In this document: positions 1 to 5,826 of the stretch, piece after piece | Layout: each line of letters begins with the position of its first letter | How positions within the stretch are numbered: position 1 is the first letter of the stretch | DNA from: Globobulimina sp. | Taxonomy: Eukaryota > Foraminifera > Rotaliida | Direction: 5' to 3' | DNA: 5,826 nt | Assembly (NCBI GenBank): GCA_003354225.1 | Contig: PIVH01000429.1 | Span: 1-5,826, forward strand | Program-made: the position numbers and the translations under genes | Notes under the pieces: model-generated | Database searches by the model: none | Told to the model about the DNA's origin: nothing | Seen by the model: the letters and a program-made list of their open reading frames with translations, nothing else

Positions 1-179
1 ATTTTTTTATTTCAAGCGTATAATTATTCACTTTTTCAAATAATCAATGTTGTATTTTTCACAAACTTAGAGTTTTGAAAGGGAAACGATAATATAATAA
101 TTTAACAACCAAAATATATATAAATCAAACAAAACAACACACTAAAAATATAATATCAAATGAAATAATTAATATAATA
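1..179. other. AT-rich 3' flank of the TPR/ARM gene
   Basis: No open frame or RNA gene is visible. A 13-bp sequence AATATAATATCAA occurs twice, at 147-159 and 171-183, the second copy overlapping the TGA stop of the gene. On the minus strand an exact AATAAA lies at 11-6, about 170 nt past the stop, and is the only canonical poly(A) signal seen; further signals may lie beyond the window. Confidence 0.5.
6..11 (-). terminator. Candidate poly(A) signal AATAAA for the TPR/ARM gene
   Basis: TTTATT on the plus strand reads AATAAA on the minus strand, about 170 nt downstream of the stop at 180. In DNA this AT-rich a chance match is likely, and the cleavage site would lie outside the window. Confidence 0.25.
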
Positions 180-3100
180 TCAATCAAAATGTAAAGGCTC
201 TTGTAATATTTCAACATTTTGTAATTTCCTCGCATTATCATAGGTTTCTAATATTTGTAAAGCACCGTAAATATTACAAATGTGATGTAATTCCTGATCA
301 TATTCCGAAATTTGCGTAACTAATAACATCGCATTATACTGAATGGCGGCATGTTTTGTTTTCATTAATTTAATAACAATTTTGATGATTTCGGGAGTTA
401 ATGCTTTCCTGACAAATTTAATTAATTTTATGATATCCAAATCAAAGTCAATTGAATAATTTGTATTGGTCATACTAGAGATACATTTATGTTGTTGCTG
501 TGTAGCATATTTAATACATTCCCGAATTACCAACGGTGCGTTTGCTAAAACTTGCTCGTCGTTAAAAGACAAACAATCCAACATTTGCACAAAATATTTA
601 TATATAATTCCGACCAATATCTTATTTTCTGCGATATAACCAGAGGCGCAAAGATTTTTATTCTGACGATGCAGCCAACGATAAACACACCGAATTGCAC
701 AGGATTTGTTATGCCCAAATTGTTGGATATTAAAAAGTTTGATATTTATATATTTCTCTACAAAAAAATGCATTAAATATTTCCAAAAATATTTAAATAT
801 TAAATCAAATCGATAATCATCCGAAATATGATCAAAATACGTCAAAATATTATTTCTCGTCAATGCAAATAACGATTGGATTTGAGGATTTTCATACAAA
901 CAGCGATTTTTTTTGTGTTCAAGTGACTGACACAAAGAAATTAAATATATTAATTCGGGATAGACATTAAATTTAAATAATAAATCAATGCACGGAATGT
1001 ATGACAATGCAGTCAATACATTTTGGCATTTTCCTGCTTGACTAAAATATAAAATTGCTTCATTATAATTATAATTATTTTCTCCGTTCAGGTTATTCAA
1101 ACTGCGCTCGAATGCATGCAATGTGCAGGCAAAATATTCACGTAATAATATCATGTATTTTTTAGTTGTATTGCTATTTTGTACGAAATGCGCAGTCATT
1201 TTATGCAAAAATAACTCCATTTCTGACTCGTTTAGCAACGGATTCGTGCGACCACCGTCAAATATAATGGCTAAGCCATCCAATAATACACTAATTGCAA
1301 ACTGTAGCGGTTTAAACATAGAAATATGTTTTTCTTTATCCATGTTTTTAATGGCTTCGACATAAACGCACATTGACTCTAAAAAAACAACGTAAATAAA
1401 GCACGGTCCATTGGATGCATTTTGCGACAATAACAATTGCAAAAAAATGGAGGAACGAAAAAAAAATGATAACGACTCAAATAAACAGCGAATCGAAGCA
1501 ATGTCTTGGCTCAAAGGGTCTGTTTTTAATTGAAATCGAGTAAAATAAGAAATAATTTCCGCGCCGCAATCGGATACAATATAATCTCGGGCAAAATCAT
1601 TAGAAACAATTAACGACACAAAGCGCATCGCAGTTACCTGTAATTCACAGCTCATGCAATCAAAATATTTAAATGTAAACAATATGACAGTGCTGCTCAA
1701 CGATAATAACTCACTGTTATTACTGTCAATATTATCACAAGTTACGCAGCGATTTAATAACGAATATAATTTGCCTAATAAGCCTTGATTCGAGTTCCAT
1801 TTTTTGCCCCCAATCGTAAACCGATAACGTACGTATTTCAAACATAAAATAAGCCCATTTTCAGACACAAATAACTGACAACAGTTCTTATTCTTATATA
1901 AGAATACAAATAAACGGCGCAATAATTCGTCGCATTCATTGCATTCAAACAAATCTTCACTATCTTCCTTATTCTCCCTCGTTGCGTGTTGCAACAGCTC
2001 CACACTTAAAAAGTAGATGTTTCATTGTAGAAAATCAAAATCAGTGCGGATTTATATAAAAGCATATACCTTAAATTCAAAACGGAATTAAAATCATTTA
2101 ACGACGTCACTGAATATAACTGCTTACGCAACGCACTTTTTTTACTCATCGCTTTCGTATCAATTAACAATTTACGCGCCGACAGGTCGTTTGGTTTAAT
2201 TTTGAGGGCATAGCCCAAGTCACACTTAGCTAAAACGTACTTTTTCTGCAATTTGTAAGCCTGTGCCCGCCGCAAATACGACTGAAACATTTCATTGCTT
2301 TGCAACATGTCATCGTCGACAATCATAATCATCTCAATAATGACACTGCAGTCCGCGATACATTTGTCATATTCATTTTGCTTCAAATACACCAAACTGC
2401 GATTGGTGTACGCCGGTTTATAATCGATTTGCAACCGAATAGATTCTGTATAATGCTTAACAGCGCCTTTATGATCACCATTTTGCAACGCTGCATTTCC
2501 CAAATTCATGGCTGCCACGGCGGCGTTGTGATACTCGGCATATTTTTTATGCGTTTTACCAACGATATCGCGGTTTATATTGGCACATTGGAGTCGAAAT
2601 TCGGCCCATTTTTGCTTTCTAGCAGCCATTTTCGACTCAAATCGTAAGATTTCCGCCACGAATTCACTTTTTTCACAAAATGAGCTGAATTCCGTTTCTT
2701 GAATGTAGAGTTTCAAGGTGTTTTTTAATTGGCTGACACCCATTTTTGTCAATGTCTGAGTCCGCTCCATTGCGATTTCTTGGTCGTTTGCGATTGTCAT
2801 TGGGTTTGGTTTTGCGATTTTGTTTTTTTCTTTTGGTTTTTTGCCCTTTCCTTTGTTTTTTGGTTTTCCTTTGTTTTTATGTTGTTTTTTTTTGCTTTTG
2901 TTTTTGTTTTGTTTCTTATTTTTATGCGAAGTGGTTTTGGAGATTTGAGCGCGTTTTCCATCATTACTCTGTTTTGGTGGCATTTGGTCACATTTCTGTT
3001 TGTTATTTGACTCTGGTTTTGTTGTTGCGTTTAATTTTGGTGATTTTTGTCCGCTTTTTACTTTTTCTGGTGGCAGTTGTGTGATGTCTTCCTTTTTTTG

Positions 3101-4486
3101 AATTTGTGGTTGTTTTGTTTGATTCTCATTTTCTTCTTTTTTTGAATTAGCTTCAAGTTCGACGATATCATTAATGTCCACGTTCCCTTTATTTTTATTC
3201 TGTTTTTTTTTATTATTTATGTCATCCATATGTTTGCCAACTTTTTCCTTTGTTTTTTGCTGCGAATTTCTCAATGCAATCTCAACCATTTCAGGCCGGA
3301 ATTCGTCCGCATTTATTATCGGAATATTCATCACTTTCTCATCCTCAAAAACAAAATCTTGTTTATGTGTCCGTCTTCGCTTTTTTTTCTTTTTCTTATT
3401 AATAATTTCTTCTATTTTCGCTCCATCATCGCCATCATTATTTATTTTATGTTTATCGATCAAATCGTCCAACACAGCAAATGGATCATGCTCATCCAGT
3501 TCCTTTTGCGTCGACGTCTCATTGTCATTTAATTTGAATTCCCGCTCTACGTAGACACCACAACCGGTGCACACATTCGATTGTAACGCATCGACCCGCT
3601 GCCGGCCAATAATTCGCCTCAATTTCAAATGGACGCTATGTTCGAATCGCTTCGCATTCCTCCAAATCTGCGCAAAATCACTGTATATGTCATCAAATCG
3701 GGTATAAATACCATTGGCCATGTTATTATGAATGCGTTTTAAATCAATATTATGGCCAAATTCATCGCAAATCTCCTGAACCAAACACATAATCAATTCC
3801 CTGTCGGTTGTGTCCATATGCGACCTATCCATATTTGCATGCTTTTCCTGCGGAGCTCGCATCCGCATATTTTTATAATCAATCCATTGTTGGTATATAT
3901 GCAATATTTTACCGAGTTCAGCTATGATTTTATTGTTATTTTGGATGGTTTTTTTAGTGAGGAGTTGCATCATAAAATCGCGGATTTGGGCGATGTGATG
4001 GTTTAAATCTGACAATGAACATTTATTTAATTTTAAATCCGCAAAAGAAATGGCAACAATGGTGCTTAATTGCGCAGTGTCTAACAGATTTCGCATTTTT
4101 TCATGTTGGAATGGTTCTGAACCTGCCCGTTTGTGACTAAATGTATCATCCAAATATGTGTTAGAATGACTTTCATCTAAAGCGCATTTAAAATCCCATA
4201 TATTATTAAAATTTAGCTTATTTTCTTTATTTTTTGTAGCCGTATCCTTGTTATTAGAGGGTGATGGAGTGGGTATACCCGATGATATAAAGGGTTGAGC
4301 ATTGACATTGAGGCCGGAGCCGGATTTAGTGTTTTTATTACTTTTTTTATCCGCCACTTGTTTGACTTGTTTCTTCCAACGTGGTGGTGGCGGAGATGAT
4401 AGTTTTCGTTCATCTGAGTTTGTTTCTGGTTTGATGCTTTTCTTTAGGTTCAGTAATTTGGCTATTTTAGACTTTTTGTCTGACAT
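180..4486 (-). CDS. Two-exon gene: bromodomain-like / Lys-rich / SAP-like / TPR / ARM-like protein, 1413 aa (join of 4486-2070 and 2004-180)
   Basis: Start is the ATG at 4486-4484 with A at -3. The frame opens three codons earlier, but at GTG. Exon 1 ends at 2070 in phase 2 and exon 2 begins at 2004, so the split codon becomes AGT (Ser806); TGA stops at 182-180. Seen in order: basic N-terminus with a PPPPRW motif (about 34-39); bromodomain-like helices (about 228-302); an isolated CTGC (306-309); a KKKKKKRRR run (364-372) able to act as a nuclear signal; Lys/Asn/Gln-rich linker, densest at 518-559; SAP-like helix pair (582-617); three TPRs (about 653-686, 689-719, 732-767); then about 600 helical residues with ARM-like stretches near 927-960 and 1343-1395. 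Known: TPRs bind peptide tails, often of Hsp70/Hsp90, and TPR plus ARM occurs in UNC-45. Inferred: a scaffold or co-chaperone, perhaps nuclear. I do not recognise an orthologue, and the usual UNC-45 order (TPR at the very N-terminus) does not fit. Confidence 0.85.
2005..2069 (-). other. 65-nt GT-AG intron in the TPR/ARM gene
   Basis: Read on the minus strand, the donor is AAG|GTATATG and the acceptor is CTTTTTAAG|TG with a T-rich run before it. Exon 1 runs into TAA at 2008-2006, the last bases of this intron. The downstream frame opens at GTG (2003-2001), and its first internal Met lies more than 100 codons in. Removing the intron joins the two frames in phase 2 and turns an Arg codon into Ser. 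The intron is AT-rich and splits the TPR half from the ARM-like half of the protein. Confidence 0.85.
2178..2530 (-). other. Three TPR motifs encoded in exon 1
   Basis: This part of the CDS encodes three helix-turn-helix units with TPR hallmarks. TPR1 has the LGNAALQNGDHKGAVKHYTE type pattern (G, A, Y-T in the expected places). TPR2 has YKPAYTNRSLVYLKQNEYDK (N-R-S followed by L and the E-Y-D-K turn). TPR3 has YLRRAQAYKLQKKYVLAKCD and ends with L.IKPND. The spacing between TPR2 and TPR3 is enlarged by a short acidic insert (around DDDML). Asn664 (in LGN) and the TNRS Asn match positions used in Hsp70/Hsp90-tail-binding clamp TPRs, so an EEVD-clamp role is possible but inferred. Confidence 0.8.
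2635..2742 (-). other. SAP-like helix-extended-helix segment
   Basis: Residues about 582-617 read MGVSQLKNTLKLYIQETEF followed by SSFCEKSEFVAEI. This follows the pattern 'V-x-x-L-K-x-x-L ... C-x-E-K-x-E-x-V-x-x-I' of SAP-type helical pairs, as in the C-terminal domain of MANF/ARMET-like proteins and some RING proteins. SAP folds bind DNA/RNA or mediate protein contacts. It sits directly between the Lys-rich linker and the TPRs. The match is by eye on a short motif. Confidence 0.45.
2809..2935 (-). repeat. Lys-rich low-complexity coding tract
   Basis: On the minus strand this tract is built almost only of AAA/AAG/AAC-type codons and encodes a run of KNK, KGK, KKP and KEK tripeptides (residues about 518-559). 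On the plus strand it appears as T/G-rich DNA that leaves all plus-strand frames open, which explains the long Phe/Val-rich antisense frames here. It is likely disordered and may bind nucleic acid or act as a nuclear/nucleolar signal (inference). Repeat-length variation between alleles would be expected. Confidence 0.8.
3580..3804 (-). other. Bromodomain-like helical segment
   Basis: Residues about 228-302 contain IDLKRIHNNMANGIYTRFDD followed by IYSDFAQIWRNAKRF. This lines up with the bromodomain core 'M-D-L-x-x-I-x-x-x-L-x-x-G-x-Y-x-x-x-x-x-F-x-x-D-x-x-x-I-x-x-N-A-x-x-Y-N'. The usual acetyl-lysine-binding Asn after the aromatic is not present (F-E-H instead of Y-N), and the ZA-loop 'PMDL' has lost its PM. 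It is therefore either a degenerate bromodomain or a look-alike helical region. Followed after a few residues by a lone C-T-G-C-G pair. Confidence 0.4.
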
Positions 4487-4544
4487 TGTGTACACTGAAC
4501 GTATTTAAGTGAAGTGGCAAAAAGAATGCATCTAAATTCAAGTA

Positions 4545-4551
4545 TTTTATA
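4545..4551 (-). promoter_or_regulatory. TATA-like box TATAAAA for the TPR/ARM gene
   Basis: TTTTATA on the plus strand reads TATAAAA on the minus strand, about 60 nt upstream of the ATG at 4486. At the usual spacing, transcription would start near 4515-4520 and give a leader of about 30 nt. The match is exact, but the region is AT-rich. Confidence 0.4.
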
Positions 4552-4607
4552 TGCTGTGTTTCATATAATTATTATTTGATAAATGACTGGCTGTATACAA
4601 GACAAAC

Positions 4608-4623
4608 GTCCGTCAGTACGTCA
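4608..4623 (-). promoter_or_regulatory. Tandem TGACGKAC element (bZIP/CRE-half-site-like)
   Basis: GTCCGTCA (4608-4615) is followed directly by GTACGTCA (4616-4623). On the minus strand these are TGACGTAC and TGACGGAC, an 8-bp tandem repeat with one mismatch. TGACG is the core half-site of CREB/ATF-type bZIP factors. It lies about 57 bp upstream of the minus-strand TATA-like box, a plausible activator position, and is a GC-richer island in AT-rich DNA. Confidence 0.35.
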
Positions 4624-4730
4624 TAAAAAAGGCTGATTCGTTGTATTTTTTATAATCTTACTTCGTTGTGCCATCAATTCTGTTATTTCATTTTGAAAAA
4701 GCATAGCCATATTTACTTCGTACATTAACA

Positions 4731-4816
4731 TTGAGTGGAAATGAGAAATCTGGAAATAATACACATATTCTCAGTGAAAGATACACATATCTCGTCAGTG
4801 GGAATAACATATCTGG
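4731..4816. repeat. Degenerate ~22-bp tandem repeat block
   Basis: Two clear adjacent units are 4771-4794 and 4795-4816. Both begin TCAGTG, are followed by a purine run with ATA, and end ACATATCT plus two bases. A shorter unit at 4752-4770 shares ATACACATAT, and 4731-4753 carries GAGTGGAAAT with a terminal ATCTGG like the last unit. The third unit contains the inverted repeat AGATA-caca-TATCT (4779-4792). It may be a regulatory cluster or decayed minisatellite. Confidence 0.5.
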
Positions 4817-4857
4817 TTGTTTGCTTTTAATGTTTGAAATGACTTTGTTATGAGCTT

Positions 4858-4864
4858 TATATAT
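4858..4864 (+). promoter_or_regulatory. Weak TATA-like box for the membrane-protein gene
   Basis: TATATAT lies about 100 nt upstream of the ATG at 4960 and about 170 nt upstream of the ATG at 5030. It is the best TATA-like string on this strand near the gene, but such strings are common at this base composition. Confidence 0.25.
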
Positions 4865-4959
4865 TTCCTTTTTTAATAAAAATATCATGACGACACAGCT
4901 AAAATGAAATTGATGCGTTTCATGGTGGGACTGTTCAGCAGCCACTCAAAGAAAGAACC

Positions 4960-4996
4960 ATGTTATTATGTCCATGTAAATATTTGAATAATCCAA
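4960..4996 (+). other. Possible first coding exon of the membrane-protein gene
   Basis: An ATG at 4960, preceded by AGAACC, opens MLLCPCKYLNNP and reaches a GTATGG donor at 4997 in phase 1. The acceptor TTGCAG at 5073-5078 is in phase 1 with the long downstream frame, and ATTAAT in between could serve as a branch site. Joining gives an Arg codon and continues as THTASNGINKYF. This is an alternative to starting at the ATG at 5030, which would otherwise lie within the 82-nt intron (4997-5078). The sequence alone does not decide. Confidence 0.3.
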
Positions 4997-5029
4997 GTAT
5001 GGAAACCAGAGATTGTTGTTCTTGTTGTC

Positions 5030-5826
5030 ATGAAGAATATTAATTTATTGCATATCTCACCATTTATTGAAATTGCAGGAACACATACTGCATCAAATGG
5101 GATTAATAAATATTTTGTATTTTTTAGGTTTATTACAATGTTCTATGTTGCATTTGTTTGTGTTTTAAGTTTTGTGACCTTTGTACTGGACGGAGAATCG
5201 TATGAGTTTTTTTATTATTTGACTGAATGGTCTTTAATATGCGGTGTAATATTAAGTATATTAAGGTTTGTGTCTTCATTTATAATATATAGCAATGTTA
5301 AAAAAGGCGAATTGAATGTTGATAATACAAATGATATTAATATTAATTTTATTAATGTGGATCATAGTAAATTATGGACGTTATATAAATGTCATAAAAT
5401 TGCGTTGCAAATAACGTTGCCAGGTATTTATATTTATATTATATTATTTATTATAATTTAATATACATAGTAATGACGATGGTAGTGATTAATTATTGGC
5501 TTTTTGTGTATTCTGGACCTGGGCATTTTAGCTCTGAGTTGGATGCAATTTCTTCTTATCAAAAGCATGGATTTTCAGCATTGGTGGTATGGATTGATTT
5601 TTTGTTATCTGCAGAAAAAATGTATTATAAATCAGTAGCTTGGTTAGTTTTATTTGGAACAATGTATACAATTTGGACCATAATATTTGAACTATTTATC
5701 CATGAAACTTTAGATGGTGATACCGATGCATGTCCTTCTGAATACACGATTACTCGTGTATGGACCGTAAGCGATTGTGCTGGTAACCAAACATCTCATA
5801 CGCAAATTATAACAGTACAAGATACT
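5030..5826 (+). CDS. Rolling-stone / FAR-17a(AIG1)-like multi-pass membrane protein running into an HYR-like domain, 3' end outside the window (join of 5030-5423 and 5471-5826)
   Basis: Spliced, 250 residues are visible with no stop before the edge. Membrane segments: about 29-53, 60-87, 120-146, 163-178 and 187-208. The order of landmarks fits the Rolling stone / AIG1 type: 'F-R-F-I-T-M-F-Y', then YYLTEWSLICG (family: Y-L-T-N-W-G), LWTLYKCHKIALQITLP, a 'Y-W' ending the third segment, then KHGF...IDFLLS (family: H-G-x-N...D-x-x-L-S) and LFGTMYTIWTIIF. Family members include Drosophila Rolling stone (myoblast fusion) and AIG1/ADTRP lipid hydrolases; which activity applies here cannot be told. 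After the fifth segment the frame continues into CPSEYTITRVWTVSDCAGN and QIITVQDT (219-250), the pattern of HYR/Ig-like extracellular repeats. The family's usual final segment is therefore replaced or displaced. The start at 5030 is the simplest; an upstream exon at 4960 is possible. Confidence 0.7.
5424..5470 (+). other. 47-nt GT-AG intron in the membrane-protein gene
   Basis: Donor is CCAG|GTATTT and acceptor is TACATAG|TAATG, with a very T/A-rich interior. Unspliced, the frame ends at a TAA around 5459-5461, just inside the intron. Removing it joins G to TA, giving Val132, and makes a continuous third transmembrane segment (ALQITLP-V-MTMVVINYWLF) that fits the family pattern. Phase 1. Confidence 0.8.
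5687..5826 (+). other. HYR-like (Ig-fold) repeat, truncated by the window end
   Basis: The segment reads DACPSEYTITRVWTVSDCAG followed by N and then QIITVQDT. It matches the second half of HYR-type repeats: C-P, T-I-T-R-x-W-x-x-x-D, C/A-G-N, and Q-x-I-T-V-x-D-T before the next repeat's T-A-P. Such modules are extracellular and usually occur in tandem, so more copies may follow past the window. Two Cys (219 and 234) could pair. Here the module follows a transmembrane segment by only about ten residues. Confidence 0.6.

Larger units (their letters stand above)
4487..4959. promoter_or_regulatory. Divergent intergenic region between the TPR/ARM gene and the membrane-protein gene
   Basis: This stretch of nearly 500 bases separates two head-to-head genes. 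It holds a good TATA-like box for the minus-strand gene, a weaker one for the plus-strand gene, a tandem 8-bp TGACG-type element and a block of degenerate repeats. A minus-strand frame of 85 codons (4945-4688) crosses it but overlaps the repeats, shows no recognisable domain and is not annotated as a gene. Confidence 0.6.

Noticed and set aside
552-1365. Two short plus-strand frames (552-776 and 1123-1365)
   Set aside because: They lie wholly antisense to exon 2, whose translation is a continuous helical protein; no domain seen.
180-2003. Exon 2 as an independent 607-codon gene
   Set aside because: It begins at GTG with the first Met over 100 codons in, and the frame continues directly from the upstream exon once the intron is removed.
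2729-3084. Two overlapping plus-strand frames rich in Phe, Val and Leu that look like membrane proteins
   Set aside because: They are the antisense of the Lys-rich tract of the minus-strand gene. Lys codons read backwards as Phe/Leu codons, which keeps the frames open and hydrophobic without coding.
3174-3554. Plus-strand frames of about 100-126 codons with Phe/Ser-rich sequence
   Set aside because: Antisense shadow of the same exon, again opposite Lys/Asn-rich coding; no domain, no upstream signal, and the frames overlap each other.
4688-4945. Minus-strand frame of 85 codons in the intergenic region
   Set aside because: It crosses the degenerate repeat block, has no recognisable motif and no convincing coding bias. 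A small gene cannot be fully excluded, but it is not supported.
4904-4981. ATG at 4904 opening MKLMRFMVGLFSSHSKKEPC as a first exon
   Set aside because: Its GTAAAT donor at 4976 is in phase 0, which does not match the phase-1 acceptor at 5078. No other acceptor in the right phase gives a reasonable intron length.
5664-5713. Possible 50-nt intron (ATGTATAC donor, ACTTTAG acceptor) before the HYR-like part
   Set aside because: Splicing it would shift the frame into an immediate TGA and destroy both the fifth membrane segment and the HYR-like match, while the unspliced frame is open and family-like.
1-5826. Prokaryotic mobile element, CRISPR array, toxin-antitoxin pair or viral genes
   Set aside because: No array-like repeats, transposase, integrase or viral hallmark is visible; introns and protein content point to a eukaryotic nuclear locus.

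Overview
The window reads as nuclear DNA of a small-genome, AT-rich eukaryote, probably a protist. Coding regions carry short GT-AG introns (65 nt and 47 nt supported, a third of 82 nt possible), use the standard genetic code, and are full of Lys/Asn/Ile codons. There is no Shine-Dalgarno or operon logic. I cannot name the lineage. Short introns plus an HYR-like Ig-fold segment fit several protist groups, for example stramenopiles or rhizarians, but that is a guess.

Layout. Positions 1-179 are an AT-rich 3' flank. Positions 180-4486 (minus) hold one two-exon gene of 1413 codons. It looks like two long adjacent ORFs, but neither ORF as delimited by stops begins with ATG at its upstream edge (both begin at GTG), and a 65-nt GT-AG intron at 2005-2069 joins them in frame. 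The product has a basic Pro-containing N-terminus, a bromodomain-like helical segment, a very Lys-rich linker, a SAP-like helix pair, three TPR motifs and about 600 residues of helical, ARM-like C-terminus. TPR followed by ARM recalls the myosin chaperone UNC-45, but the rest of the architecture does not, so no gene symbol is given. Positions 4487-4959 are the intergenic space of a divergent gene pair, with TATA-like boxes facing both ways, a tandem TGACG-type 8-mer and a block of degenerate ~22-bp repeats. From 4960 or 5030 to the window edge, the plus strand carries the 5' part of a membrane-protein gene. A 47-nt intron (5424-5470) restores a transmembrane segment. The membrane part resembles the Rolling stone / FAR-17a/AIG1 type of multi-pass protein and runs, without a stop, into an HYR-like repeat cut off by the window end.

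The two genes are divergent neighbours. Nothing in the sequence says they share a pathway, though the short shared upstream region could coordinate their expression. The most noteworthy points are the spliced TPR/ARM multidomain protein and the apparent Rolling-stone-like/HYR fusion.
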